A stretch of 64,000 nt of DNA from Cupriavidus malaysiensis (GCF_001854325.1 NZ_CP017755.1:2666001-2730000); one strand, 5' to 3'; numbered from the stretch's first letter, positions 25,773-36,836 are shown. The notes: generated by a model from the letters alone, not told the origin. Made by a program: numbers and translations.

Positions 25773-25789
25773 TGCGAGAATCGTGCCAG
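25773..25789 (-). promoter_or_regulatory. sigma-54 (RpoN) promoter of the lyase gene
   Basis: On the minus strand the sequence reads CTGGCACGATTCTCGCA. It matches the -24/-12 consensus YTGGCACG-RNNN-TTGCW at all fixed positions except one, with the invariant GG and GC ten bases apart. Transcription would start near 25762, about 26 bp before the lyase start codon. The divergent gene encodes a sigma-54 activator, which supports it strongly. Confidence 0.8.
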
Positions 25790-25885
25790 TCGGCCCGGCC
25801 ACGCGCCGCGGCCCCCGGCGGGCCAGTCAAATCAAGGACTTGCGCGCCGTGCGGGCGGCGTACGCGCAACGGCGCCTCATGGCAG

Positions 25886-25941
25886 AATGTTCCACCGTTT
25901 CAAGAAACGCAAGCTGGAACGTTCCAGCCTGGAACGCTCCG
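25886..25941. promoter_or_regulatory. palindromic sites, likely enhancer (UAS) for the PrpR-type activator
   Basis: GTTTC-AA-GAAAC (25897-25908) is followed by the perfect 16-bp palindrome GCTGGAACGTTCCAGC (25913-25928) and by a further half-site TGGAACGCTCC (25930-25940); TGTTCCA precedes them. They lie about 125-180 bp upstream of the predicted sigma-54 start, the usual enhancer distance, and directly before the activator gene, so they may also serve autoregulation. Confidence 0.6.
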
Positions 25942-25969
25942 GCTCCCACCCTTTCCAGCGACCGCCCGC

Positions 25970-27940
<1,971 letters not shown>

Positions 27941-28013
27941 CCGCGCCGCCGGGCCGGGATGGACCGGGCGCGCGCGCCGAACAGCGCGTTCAGAAGATGG
28001 TTGAACATGGTGA

Positions 28014-28417
28014 TTACCTGTGCTGAGCCGGCGTACTCCGGACCGGGGCCGGGGCCTGGACCTGCGCCGCCTTCGCCACGAAGATCCGCTCGGGAACCCG
28101 CGGGTTGCGCAGCTCCAGCGCCTCCAGTGGCCCGCGCCCGACCGCTGCGCGCACCTCGAAGCGGATCGGATAGACCATGTGGGCCGGCGCCGCGAGCCCC
28201 CGGCGCGTGGCAGCAGGCTCTCGGGACTCTCAGGGTTGTCCGCCCCGGCCGCCGCGGCGCTGTCACCCGGGCCCGCTGCCTCCGTGTCAGGGACGGCCTG
28301 GAAGGTGAGCTGGACGGTCGCGCTGTCGATGGGCGTCACCTGCGCATGCTCCAGCATGCGCACCCAGGCCCAGACGCCTTCGGTCTCGTAGTGCTTGTTG
28401 GTGCCGGCGCGCTCCGT
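28014..28417 (-). pseudogene. fragment resembling the C-terminus of TssM (type VI secretion), frameshifted
   Basis: Read leftward, the frame gives NKHYETEGVWAWVRMLEHAQ, then DSATVQLTFQAVPD and, after a frame change, HMVYPIRFEVRAAVGRGP and LELRNPRVPERIFVAK before a stop. A Trp-rich GxWAWxRMLE segment followed by xxxFRVPERIF fits the extreme C-terminus of TssM/IcmF proteins; I recognise the pattern but cannot confirm it by search. Adding one base to a run of five C at 28197-28201 (G on the coding strand) would restore a single frame. There is no start, and the rest of the ~1,200-residue protein is missing. Beyond the stop, MFNHLLNALFGAR starts another remnant that runs into the prpR-like gene's end. 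Confidence 0.55.
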
Positions 28418-28448
28418 CTATGGGGTCGAGCTGGGTGGGCTCAGCCAT
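28418..28448 (-). pseudogene. start of a further lost gene in the decayed operon
   Basis: The strong Shine-Dalgarno GGGAGGAA precedes an ATG at 28448 that overlaps the end of the next fragment, and the frame begins MAEPTQLDPID. After about eleven codons the sequence passes out of frame into the TssM-like fragment. This looks like the 5' end of a gene joined to the 3' end of another by a deletion near 28415. Confidence 0.4.
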
Positions 28449-29111
28449 GGGTTCCTCCCGTCGTGGATGCCTTGGGTTGGTTGCGCCTCAATTCCTCGAC
28501 AAGCGGCGTGGCCAGGTTCTCCATGGCCGCACCGAAGGCGCCGGGCCTGTCCTTAGTCTCGGCGAGGATCTTCTGGATCGCGGGGTGTTGATCGAACTTC
28601 GGATTCATCAAGAGGGTGTAGTCGACATATTGCTCAAGATCCTGCGTATCGGCAAACCGGTACTTAGTCCAGCCCTCTGCAGCAATCTTTGTCGTTCTGC
28701 GGAATGCGACCCAGTCCTCAAGCGTGTCGTGGAAAACCTTACCCTGCTTCGTCAGCAGCCACGTATCAATGTCTGAGTAAAAGATCCTCGTACCTCGCAG
28801 ATCCGTACGGAATTCGAATTCAATATGATCGCGGGGTAGAAGTGCAAGCCAAGCACGCGCTCGCCGAGCCCTCCTTTCACCTTGGTTGGCGGAAAGTGGG
28901 CCTGGCTAGTCTTTTGAATCTTCTTGATTGGCTCGTGCGCGTCAACTGACCGAATGGCCTCGACAGCAGCCGATCGACCGTAAGCAGAAGAGAGAGAGAT
29001 AAATATGCGCCGGAGATCGAGCGCCGTCCTGAAGCCGAGGCCCGCCAGCCCTGCGAGTTTGAGTCTGGCGCCGGGCGGATGGGGCTCGAAGTACGTCCCC
29101 AGGCAACCCAT
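28441..29111 (-). pseudogene. frameshifted gene of unknown function (remnant)
   Basis: Two frames together look like one protein. The first starts at ATG 29111 (MGCLGTYFEPHPPGARL) and reads to about HFYPAI near 28830. The second, opening at 28905 without a start codon, continues EFEFRTDLRGTRIFYSDIDTW, LTKQGKVFHDTLEDWVAF and QDLEQYVDYTLLMNPKFDQHPAI and ends at 28443. The second half has ordinary protein composition and normal amino-acid diversity for a gene in a lower-GC stretch. A one- or two-base change between 28905 and 28825 separates the frames. I do not recognise the family. Its stop overlaps the next start, as in an operon. Confidence 0.5.
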
Positions 29112-29116
29112 CCAGC

Positions 29117-29145
29117 ACGCCTACACGCCTACACGCCTACACGCC
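29117..29145. repeat. 8-bp tandem repeat ACGCCTAC, 3.6 copies
   Basis: Three exact copies and a partial one lie just before the remnant gene's start and 136 bp before the helicase gene. On the minus strand each copy brings a TAG stop in one frame. It may mark a junction formed during decay of the locus. Confidence 0.85.
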
Positions 29146-29280
29146 GCCGAAGGATCGCGTGCCGCTCGACAGCGACGATCCGCTGACCACGCCGGAGCGC
29201 CGGCCGCGGGACGTCGAAGCGACCGGCCGGAGGGCTCGCAGCGTAGAATACTCGCCGCCTGTTCAACCTGAATCCCGCCA

Positions 29281-32200
29281 ATGCCTGTCTCCTACAATTC
29301 CGCGCAGATTAAGGAGTGGCTAGGCCCCTACACCGTATCCAAGGCCCGCTCCTACGCGCGCGCGGTCTCCAAGCTTCACTGGACGGACGACGATACCTTG
29401 GCGGGCCTGGTGCAAGGCACGCGCAGCCTCCCCTACGCTGTGCATGTCTATTTCCATCACACGAAGGAAGACGTGTCGATGAAAGGCGAATGCACGTGCC
29501 CGGTCGGCGTTGACTGCAAGCACGTGGCAGCGCTCCTGATCGCCGCTCTCGCACACGGCGCCGATCCCGCGCACCACGCCGGCCTCGCACAGCGGCCCAG
29601 GCCGGCAGCCGTCGGCGTGCGCGCGGAATTGATGTCGTGGCTGGACGGTTTCCGTGCCAGACGCGCGGCGCCCGCTTCCTCGGCCAGGCAGAAGGCCGCC
29701 AAGGCCACCCATGCGCTGGCCTATGTGGTCGGGCAGACCTATCGCGGCGTCGAGGTCTTCCTGTACAAGGCCCGTGTGGGCGTGGACGGGTCGATCCGCT
29801 CGCTCGACGCCCCCTGGCAGAACCTGGAGAGGGCGCTGATCGAGCCGCCGAAGTTCGTCAGCGAGGAGGACCTGCCGATCCTGCGCGGCTTGTGGCTGGA
29901 CCGCTCGCGTGGTACCTACACCGGCAGCTTCAGCCTGCAAGGTGCTAATGGTGCCGGCACGTTCGAGAAGCTGGTCGCTACCGGCCGGCTGTTCGCGTCT
30001 TCCGCCACGGGCCCGACGCATTCCGGCACGCGCTGCCTGGTACGCGGCGGGCCTGCGCGCAGTACACAGATCGTGTGGCAAGCACAGGCCGACGCGCGCC
30101 TGCGGCCAGTCTTGCAGGCCGAGCCGCCGGCCGCCCTGCTGCTGACCGCCATCCGGCCATGCTGGTATGTGGATACGCACTCCGGCGAGGCCGGCCTCCT
30201 CGCTTTGCCATGGCCCGCGGAGCAGGTCGAGGATTTCCTGTCGATGCCGGCCATCACGCCGGAGGAATCCGCGCTGGTCGGCAAGGTGCTGCGTGACATT
30301 GCGCCCGACCTGCCCGCCCCTCCGTCGCATGAGGCCGCGCCGGTGCGGATCGTCGACACCGCGCCCGTCCCCGTGCTGGCACTGGACACCTTGCCGACCT
30401 GGGCATCACCGCAGGATTTTGCTACGGTCAGCTTCGATTACGCAGAGCACAGCCTTCCGGCACACAGCAACACGACGCTGGTGCGCAACGCCGGCGAAGA
30501 GGTCGTCCAGATCAGACGAGATGCCGACGCCGAACGCCAACGCCTGACCGAGCTGCACAAGGCCGGATTGCGGAAACTCCGGGCTGATCGCATCTTCGGG
30601 CCAAAGCCGTTCCCGGATGGCATGCTCGGTCCCGACAACAGCGGAGACTGGCCGGAGATCGTGAAACGGGGCCTGCCCGCGCTCAGGGCGAGCGGCTGGC
30701 GCGTCGTGATGAGCGACGCGTTCCGGCACAACGTGATCGAGATCGAAGCGATAGACGGCACGCTGCGCCCGACTGGCGACGGCTGGTTCGACGTGGAGAT
30801 GGGCATCAGCGTCAATGGCCGTACGGTGCGCCTGGAACCGCTGCTGGCAGACCTCTTCCGTCGCGATGCGCGCTGGTTGTCCGGCAAGCTGGATGCGATC
30901 GCCGACGATGAGGCGATCGACCTGAAGACCGATCGCAACGAGCGGCTTCGCCTGCGTGCCGATCGGCTCAAGCCGGTCGTACGCGTGCTGATCGACTTGT
31001 TCGACGCGCTCGGCACCGGCCTGCGCATTGCCCGGTGGGATGCGGCCAGGCTGCATGCCCTGGATCAGTCGGGGCGCTGGCAGTTTCACGGTGATGCATC
31101 GGTCCGGCAACTCGCGCAGCGCCTGATGGCCGGGCCCGGCATCGCCGACGTGCCGGTGCCGCGCGGGCTGCACGCCGAACTGCGCGCCTACCAGCGCCAG
31201 GGACTCGCCTGGATGCAGTTCCTGCGCGAGCATGGGCTGTCAGGTGTGCTCGCCGACGATATGGGCCTGGGCAAAACCGTCCAGGCGCTTGCCCACATCC
31301 TCACCGAGAAGGAAGGTGGCAGGCTGGACCGGCCGGCACTGGTCGTGGTGCCGACGACCTTGATGCACAACTGGTGCGAGGAAGCGCAGCGCTTCACGCC
31401 GACGCTACGCGTGCTGGATCTGCATGGCCCTCAACGCCGCGATCGGTTCGACCGGATCGGCGCGCACGATGTGGTCCTGACCACCTACGCATTGCTGTGG
31501 CGCGACCGCGAGATCCTTGCCGGGCACGACTATCACCTGCTGATCCTGGACGAGGCGCAGTATGTCAAGAACGCCGCCACCAAGTCGGCGGCGACCATCC
31601 GCGAACTGCAGGCGCGACACCGCCTGTGCCTGACCGGGACCCCGCTCGAGAACCATCTTGGCGAACTGTGGGCCCAGTTCGACTTCCTGCTGCCGGGGTT
31701 CCTCGGCACCCGCCAGGACTTCACCCGGCGCTGGCGCACCCCCATCGAAAAGGGCGGCGATGCGGTACGGCGTGAACTGCTCGCGCGGCGCATCCGCCCG
31801 TTCATGCTGCGCCGGCGCAAGGATGAGGTCGCCACCGAATTGCCGCCGAAGACAATGATCGTGCGAACGGTCGAGCTCGAAGGCGCGCAGCGTGACCTGT
31901 ACGAGACGGTACGTGCCGCCATGCAGGAAAAGGTCCGGGCGGCCGTTGCTGCCAAAGGCCTCGCGCGCAGCCATATCATCGTGCTGGAGGCCTTGCTCAA
32001 GCTGCGCCAGGTCTGCTGCGATCCGCGTCTGGCCAAGGTCGGGCAATCGGCCCGGGTCAAGGAATCGGCCAAGCTCGGACTGCTGCTCGACATGCTGCCC
32101 GAACTGATCGAGGAAGGTCGCCGCATCCTCTTGTTCTCGCAGTTCACCAGCATGCTCGACCTCATTGCGGCGGAAGTGGAAAAGGCCGGCATTCCCTATG

Positions 32201-32634
32201 TCCTGCTGACCGGGGATACCGCAGATCGCGCCACGCCGGTCAAGCGCTTCAAGCAGGGCGAGGTGCCGCTTTTCCTGATCAGCCTGAAGGCCGGCGGTGT
32301 CGGCCTGAACCTGACGGCGGCGGACACCGTCATTCACTACGATCCCTGGTGGAACCCCGCCGTGGAAAACCAGGCCACCGACCGCGCGCACCGGCTCGGG
32401 CAGGACAAGCCCGTGTTCGTCTACAAGCTGATCACCGCCGGCAGCGTGGAGGAGAAGATCGTCGCGATGCAGGAACAGAAGGCGGCGCTCGCCGAGGCGA
32501 TCCTGTCGGAGGATGCCGCCGGCGCCGTCAAGTTCTCCGCCGAAGACATCGAGGCACTCTTTGAACCGATCCCGACGGCGCAGGCTGTCATGCCCGCGAC
32601 GAAGGCGCGGTCTCGTACCAGGGCGGGAACATAA
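29281..32634 (+). CDS. SWIM zinc-finger SNF2-family helicase/ATPase
   Basis: An 1117-residue double-stranded DNA translocase. A SWIM zinc finger, CTCPVGVDCKH (CxC then CxH), lies near residues 72-83. A long middle region follows, then the SNF2 ATPase from about residue 630: motif I GVLADDMGLGKTVQ, motif II LILDEAQYVKN, motif III LCLTGTPLENHLGELW, and the C-terminal helicase lobe with LLFSQFTSML, KAGGVGLNLTAADTVIHYDPWWNP and ATDRAHRLGQDKPV. It resembles bacterial RapA/HepA-like SNF2 proteins of unknown role, some of which occur in defence islands. A TAGAAT -10-like element (29244-29249) lies upstream. GC content is a little below that of neighbours and it borders decayed genes, so horizontal origin is plausible. 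Confidence 0.92.
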   Translation: MPVSYNSAQIKEWLGPYTVSKARSYARAVSKLHWTDDDTLAGLVQGTRSLPYAVHVYFHHTKEDVSMKGECTCPVGVDCKHVAALLIAALAHGADPAHHAGLAQRPRPAAVGVRAELMSWLDGFRARRAAPASSARQKAAKATHALAYVVGQTYRGVEVFLYKARVGVDGSIRSLDAPWQNLERALIEPPKFVSEEDLPILRGLWLDRSRGTYTGSFSLQGANGAGTFEKLVATGRLFASSATGPTHSGTRCLVRGGPARSTQIVWQAQADARLRPVLQAEPPAALLLTAIRPCWYVDTHSGEAGLLALPWPAEQVEDFLSMPAITPEESALVGKVLRDIAPDLPAPPSHEAAPVRIVDTAPVPVLALDTLPTWASPQDFATVSFDYAEHSLPAHSNTTLVRNAGEEVVQIRRDADAERQRLTELHKAGLRKLRADRIFGPKPFPDGMLGPDNSGDWPEIVKRGLPALRASGWRVVMSDAFRHNVIEIEAIDGTLRPTGDGWFDVEMGISVNGRTVRLEPLLADLFRRDARWLSGKLDAIADDEAIDLKTDRNERLRLRADRLKPVVRVLIDLFDALGTGLRIARWDAARLHALDQSGRWQFHGDASVRQLAQRLMAGPGIADVPVPRGLHAELRAYQRQGLAWMQFLREHGLSGVLADDMGLGKTVQALAHILTEKEGGRLDRPALVVVPTTLMHNWCEEAQRFTPTLRVLDLHGPQRRDRFDRIGAHDVVLTTYALLWRDREILAGHDYHLLILDEAQYVKNAATKSAATIRELQARHRLCLTGTPLENHLGELWAQFDFLLPGFLGTRQDFTRRWRTPIEKGGDAVRRELLARRIRPFMLRRRKDEVATELPPKTMIVRTVELEGAQRDLYETVRAAMQEKVRAAVAAKGLARSHIIVLEALLKLRQVCCDPRLAKVGQSARVKESAKLGLLLDMLPELIEEGRRILLFSQFTSMLDLIAAEVEKAGIPYVLLTGDTADRATPVKRFKQGEVPLFLISLKAGGVGLNLTAADTVIHYDPWWNPAVENQATDRAHRLGQDKPVFVYKLITAGSVEEKIVAMQEQKAALAEAILSEDAAGAVKFSAEDIEALFEPIPTAQAVMPATKARSRTRAGT

Positions 32635-32755
32635 CGGGAAGCGCGCCCATACGCGGCGGCGATGCGGCGGCTCACGCCATCGTTCAGATCGGCACAGGGC
32701 AGACTCCCCGTCCTGCGACAACGCACTCGCCGCCGCAGTGCGGCTGGCTGACGGC

Positions 32756-32795
32756 CGCCATCGAGAGCCATCGGCAGCCATCGACAGCCGTCGGC
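32756..32795. repeat. 10-bp imperfect tandem repeat (AGCCATCGGC-type) before the hydrolase gene
   Basis: Four degenerate copies (GCCATCGAG, AGCCATCGGC, AGCCATCGAC, AGCCGTCGGC) run end to end and lead into the TAGAAT -10-like element at 32802-32807 before the hydrolase start. TCGACA at 32781-32786 inside the repeat could act as a -35, although the 15-bp spacer is short. Confidence 0.6.
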
Positions 32796-32852
32796 GCGGC
32801 GTAGAATGACCGCGCCTGCGCCGGCCCGGCGCGGCCTTGCTCACCGGATGCC

Positions 32853-33575
32853 ATGCACGCGCCGCGCCCCTTCACCATCGACACGCCCGACGAAACCCTC
32901 GCCGCCGACCGCCTCGACGCCGCCAGCGGCATCCGCTGCCTGCTGCTGCACGGTGCCGGCACCAGCCACCGCGGCCGCTGGCTGGCGGTGCGCCAGGCCC
33001 TGGCCGCGCGCGGCATCGGCAGCCTCGCCATCGACTTCTCCGGCCACGGCGAGAGCAGCGCGCGCACGCCGAACTCGCTGGCCAAGCGCCACGCCGAAGC
33101 GGCCGCGGCCTTGTCCTGCCTGGATACCGACGGCCCGCGCAGCGTGATCGGCATCAGCATGAGCGGCGAGATCGCCGTGCGCCTGGCCTGCGACCCGCGC
33201 CACCGCATCGGGCACCTGGTCACCGTGGTCGGCGCCGCCTACGACGAAGCGGCCTTTGCCACGCCCTTCGGGCCGGCCTTCAGCGCGCAGATCCGGCGCG
33301 AGCAGAGCTGGCGCCGCTCGCGCGTGTTCCGCGACATCGCCGCCTTCCGCGGCCGCATGACCCTGGTGCGCGCCGGCCACGACCAGGTCATCCCGCCCGA
33401 AATCGCCGCCACGCTGCAGGCCAACGCCGCGCAGGCGCAGGACGCGCGCATCGTCGACCTGCCCGGCGCCGGCCACATGCTGTCGGTGCAGGCCGCGCAG
33501 GATGCCGCACTGATGGCGCGGCTGTGCGCGGTGCTGGCCGAGGCGGTGGGAGCGCCAGGTACGGCCGCCGCCTAG
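32853..33575 (+). CDS. alpha/beta-hydrolase of unknown substrate
   Basis: A 240-residue cytosolic hydrolase. The fold is marked by CLLLHGAGTSHRGRW (oxyanion loop), SLAIDFSGHGESS and the nucleophile elbow VIGISMSGEIA. The acid is probably Asp in RAGHDQVIP and the base His in GAGHMLS, all in canonical order and spacing. GISMSG departs from GxSxG at the last position only in having Ser before Gly. Its 3' end overlaps the convergent XRE gene's 3' end by four bases. No neighbour suggests a substrate. Confidence 0.85.
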   Translation: MHAPRPFTIDTPDETLAADRLDAASGIRCLLLHGAGTSHRGRWLAVRQALAARGIGSLAIDFSGHGESSARTPNSLAKRHAEAAAALSCLDTDGPRSVIGISMSGEIAVRLACDPRHRIGHLVTVVGAAYDEAAFATPFGPAFSAQIRREQSWRRSRVFRDIAAFRGRMTLVRAGHDQVIPPEIAATLQANAAQAQDARIVDLPGAGHMLSVQAAQDAALMARLCAVLAEAVGAPGTAAA

Positions 33576-34348
33576 CTGCCGGTCAGCCGCCGGACCGTCG
33601 CGCAGGCCGCGGGAGCGGGTTGGCGCCACTGCGCGAAGCTGGCCGGCTCCCACTCGCGCACGGCCAGCAGCATGCCGACACCATGCCGCTGCGCGGGAGG
33701 GGCAGCGCGCGACTCTTCATGCCACTGGGCCAGCCGGGCGCGCAGGCGGCGCAGCTCCTGCTGCAGTTGCGCCAATGCGAGGTCGGTCAGCATGGCGTGG
33801 GCGAATTCCAGCGCCTGCCCCTGTGCGTCGAAACGGCTGTCAAGGAAATCGGCCAAGCCTTCCTGCAGGAAGAAGGCGCGGATCGGCCCATCCGGCAGCC
33901 ATTGGAAATCGCGCATCACGCGCAGGCGGATGCGATCGCCGGGCAGCAATGCCAGCAGCCCCATCCGCTCCAGCACCAGCAGCCGCTTCAGGCATTCCGC
34001 GCGGGTCATGCGGTAGCTTGCGACCACCTCCTCCACCGACCAGTGATTCAATGCGCAGATGGCCACCAGCAGCAGCTTGCGGTCGGCCACCAGTTGCGCC
34101 TCCTGCGCGCGGCTGAGGCCGCTCAGCGCCGGCACGGTGTTGGCTGCCTCCTGTGCGAGTTCCGCCAGCGTCATGCCGAGCAGCGCGCTGACCTGCGCCA
34201 GGCGGTCCACGGTCATGCGCCCGCTGGCAAAGCAGCGCTTGATGCTCGCTTCCGACAATCCCAGCGCGCGTGCGACGTCGCCATACGTCAGGCCCTGCGC
34301 CTTCAGCATGCGTTTGATGACGGCAATCAGCATCGTGGCTTCGTTCAT
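33572..34348 (-). CDS. XRE-family helix-turn-helix regulator
   Basis: A 258-residue regulator. The N-terminal HTH is MLKAQGLTYGDVARALGLSEASIKRCFASGRMTVDRLAQVSALLG (residues ~14-60). A long second part contains HWSVEEVVASYRMTRAECLKRLLVLERMGLL and ends with LRRLRARLAQWHEESR, probably an effector or dimerisation domain; I do not recognise its ligand. A 17-bp dyad lies 34 bp upstream. It is convergent with the hydrolase gene and divergent from the YiiX-like gene. Confidence 0.85.
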   Translation of the reverse strand: MNEATMLIAVIKRMLKAQGLTYGDVARALGLSEASIKRCFASGRMTVDRLAQVSALLGMTLAELAQEAANTVPALSGLSRAQEAQLVADRKLLLVAICALNHWSVEEVVASYRMTRAECLKRLLVLERMGLLALLPGDRIRLRVMRDFQWLPDGPIRAFFLQEGLADFLDSRFDAQGQALEFAHAMLTDLALAQLQQELRRLRARLAQWHEESRAAPPAQRHGVGMLLAVREWEPASFAQWRQPAPAACATVRRLTGS

Positions 34349-34381
34349 GGTCGCTCCTCTTCCGGCGGGTTCTGCTCAAGA

Positions 34382-34398
34382 GTAGCGGAATACGCTAC
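34382..34398. promoter_or_regulatory. inverted repeat upstream of the XRE gene
   Basis: GTAGCG-GAATA-CGCTAC is a perfect 6-bp dyad with a 5-bp centre. A second short dyad, CGAAT/ATTCG, lies about 35 bp further right. Both sit between the divergent XRE and YiiX-like genes, a likely autoregulatory operator region. Confidence 0.5.
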
Positions 34399-34496
34399 CA
34401 GAGGCGGCAGTCTTCGCCACGATAGCAGCGAATCGTTTATCTATTCGATACCCATTGGCATGCTGCGGCGGACCCTATCCCTTACGGAGACCGCAC

Positions 34497-35126
34497 ATGC
34501 CAACCGAAGCCAGCCTGCACCACCTCGCCACCACGCTGCAGATCGGCGACATCGTCTTCATCCGCGTGCGCGCCCTGCCGTTCCGCGCGGTGGCGGCGGC
34601 GACCGCCTCGTGGACCAACCACGTCGGCATCGTCGTTGCCACGCACTGCGGCGGCGCACACGCCGAGGCGAGCATCGCGGAAAGTACCTTTCCCTTCAGC
34701 CGTACCACGTCTCTCGTACGCTTCGCGGACCGCTCCGAACATGGCCGCGTCGCGGTGGCGAGACCGCGGCAGGCGCTGACGCCGCCGCAGCAGCGGCACC
34801 TTCAGGCTGCCGCCGGCAAGCGCCTCGGCATCCGCTACGACACCGGCTTCAACCTGCGCTCGCGCGGGCAGTTCTGCTCCCGCTTCGTGCACGAGGTCCT
34901 GGAGGAAGCCGCCGGCATCCACGTCGGTGAGGTCGAGCACTTCGCCGCCCTGCTGGCGCGCCAGCCGGCGGCATCGCTCGGCTTCTGGCGGCTGTGGTAC
35001 TTCGGCCGCATCCCCTGGCAGCGCGAAACCATCACGCCGGCCAGCCTGCTGCGCAGCGCGGCACTGGAACTGGTGTTCGACGGGCATGTGAGTCCCCGCA
35101 CGCACGGCGCCAGGGCCAGGCCCTGA
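34497..35126 (+). CDS. YiiX/YebB-like NlpC/P60-superfamily cysteine hydrolase
   Basis: A 209-residue protein of the permuted NlpC/P60 (YiiX) group. The catalytic His lies in WTNHVGIVVA near residue 42 and the Cys is Cys127 in GQFCSRFVHEVL; LQIGDIVFIRVRALPFRAVAAAT is the family's typical opening. YiiX-type enzymes are thought to act on peptides or acyl groups and the substrate is open. ATG 34497 has ACGGAGA upstream, while a longer frame (34455) lacks one. There is no signal peptide, so it is probably cytosolic. Confidence 0.85.
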   Translation: MPTEASLHHLATTLQIGDIVFIRVRALPFRAVAAATASWTNHVGIVVATHCGGAHAEASIAESTFPFSRTTSLVRFADRSEHGRVAVARPRQALTPPQQRHLQAAAGKRLGIRYDTGFNLRSRGQFCSRFVHEVLEEAAGIHVGEVEHFAALLARQPAASLGFWRLWYFGRIPWQRETITPASLLRSAALELVFDGHVSPRTHGARARP

Positions 35127-35201
35127 GCACCGCCGTGCGGCCGTGCCCGCGCGGCGGTCCTCACGCTGCGCCGGGGTTGCCGCCGGGCCGCGCCGGCGTG
35201 A

Positions 35202-36638
35202 CTACACCACGATCTCCTGCGCCCCCTGCGGTCGCCGCGCCAGCAGCGCCGACAGCTTCTTCAGCGCCGCGCCCAGCGCCGCGCGGTCGCGCACGCCGCC
35301 GAGCGAGATGCGGATGGCGCTGGCGGCCGCGCCGCCGGCCTGGAAGGCGCCGGCGGGCGTGACCGCCAGGCCCTCGGCGCGGGCCGCGTGGGCCAGGTCG
35401 GCCGGCGTCCAGTAGCTCGGCAAGGGATACCAGACGTGGATGCCCGAGGCGCCGCCATCGAGCCCGCCCGGCGCGCCGCCCAGCACCTGCCCGGCCAGGC
35501 CGAGGCGCAGGCGCGCTTCCTCGCGCACGCCCTGGTGCAAGGCGTCGGCGCTGCCGTCGTGGATCCACTGCGTGACCAGCGCCGTGGTCAGCGGTGTCGA
35601 CATCAGCGCGAACGAGCGCAGCGCCGCCAGGAAGCCGTCCTCGCCGACACCGTCGGGCAGCAGCACGAAGGCGGTGCGCAGTCCCGGCGACAGGCACTTG
35701 GACAGGGTCGAGATGTAGTAGACGCGCTGCGGCGCGAACTGCGCCAGCGGCGGCGGCGCGGCGGCGGCGGCGAAGCGCCAGTAGGGATCGTCCTCGATGA
35801 TGCGCAGGTCCAGCCGCGCCGCGGTCTCGGCCAGCGCGCGCCGGCGCGCCGCGGACAGGGTCGCGGTGGTCGGGTTCTGCTGGGTCGGGTTGAGATACAG
35901 CAGGCGGGCGCCGTGCGTGCGGCAGGCGCGCTCCAGCGCGTCGGGCAGCATGCCTTCGGCATCGCACTCCACCGCCACCAGGCGCCGGCCGAACTGCTCG
36001 GCGGCGGCGCGCACGCCGGGATAGATCAGCGGCTCGGCCAGGATGACGTCGCCGGGCGCGCTGAGCGCGAGCACCAGCGCCGCCAGCGCGGCCTGGGCGC
36101 CCGGGCAGACCACCACGCGCCGCGCGTCCACGCTGCCGAACATCGGCGCCAGCCACAGCGCGCCGGCCTGGCGGTCGGCCTGGCCGCCGCCGCCGAGATG
36201 GTAGGTCATCAGCAGGTCGGCATCGGCGCGCAGCAGCACCTGCGCCAGTCCGCGCTTGAGCATGTCCTCGAGATCGAGGCCGGCCGGCGGCGGCGGGATG
36301 TTCATGCCGAGATCGACCAGGCCCTCCAGTTCCACCTTGGGCGCGGTCACGTAGCTGCCCATGGCGCCGCGCGCCTCCAGCAGGTGGCGCCGCTTGGCCT
36401 CGGCGTAGGCGCGCGTGACCGTGGTCAGGTCCACCTGCAGCCAGTCGGCCAGGCGGCGCTGGGCCGGCAGCCGGTCGCCGACGCGCAGGCCGCCGTCGGC
36501 GACCGCGCGCTCGATGGCATCGACGATCTGCTGGTAGCGCGGACCGGCGCCGCGCACGAAGCCGCCGATCCAGGCCGGCGGCGGCGCGCCGGGTGCCGCG
36601 GCGTCCTGGCTGCCGCCCGTCCCTTCCGTCTCTTGCAT
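35202..36638 (-). CDS. MocR/PdxR-type regulator (GntR HTH fused to aminotransferase fold)
   Basis: A 478-residue fusion. The N-terminal GntR winged helix (YQQIVDAIERAVADGGLRVGDRLPAQRRLADWLQVDLTTVTRAYAEAKRRHLLEAR) is followed by a class I aminotransferase domain with PGAQAALAALVLALS, LNPTQQNPTTATLS and the PLP-binding Lys in STLSKCLSPGLR. Such proteins use PLP or a PLP-amino-acid adduct as effector. ATG 36638 has GCGGAA upstream; ATG 36656 is an alternative. It is divergent from cyoA, and the gap holds ATGTATG (36667) inverted with CATACAT (36715). Its target could be itself, the cyo operon, or a distant gene. Confidence 0.88.
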   Translation of the reverse strand: MQETEGTGGSQDAAAPGAPPPAWIGGFVRGAGPRYQQIVDAIERAVADGGLRVGDRLPAQRRLADWLQVDLTTVTRAYAEAKRRHLLEARGAMGSYVTAPKVELEGLVDLGMNIPPPPAGLDLEDMLKRGLAQVLLRADADLLMTYHLGGGGQADRQAGALWLAPMFGSVDARRVVVCPGAQAALAALVLALSAPGDVILAEPLIYPGVRAAAEQFGRRLVAVECDAEGMLPDALERACRTHGARLLYLNPTQQNPTTATLSAARRRALAETAARLDLRIIEDDPYWRFAAAAAPPPLAQFAPQRVYYISTLSKCLSPGLRTAFVLLPDGVGEDGFLAALRSFALMSTPLTTALVTQWIHDGSADALHQGVREEARLRLGLAGQVLGGAPGGLDGGASGIHVWYPLPSYWTPADLAHAARAEGLAVTPAGAFQAGGAAASAIRISLGGVRDRAALGAALKKLSALLARRPQGAQEIVV

Positions 36639-36836
36639 GGTTCCGCGCTGCGTCATTTTGTCGCTGATGTATGGATTATGTCTTACTTTAGCATCGCGCC
36701 AACCAAACCAAAACACATACATCCAACGTCTTGTATGCGCCCCCTCTTCCGGCCGCCGCGTCCCGCGCGGGTCGGCACGGGCCGTGACGGGCCACGCAGC
36801 CGGGTCGGCGGATGGACCGTGTGCTCCGTAACCAAG

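Noticed and set aside
27941..28591. Plus-strand frame 27959-28591 as a gene
   Set aside because: Pro/Ala/Arg-rich and antisense to the TssM-like remnant, whose minus-strand frames read as ordinary protein.
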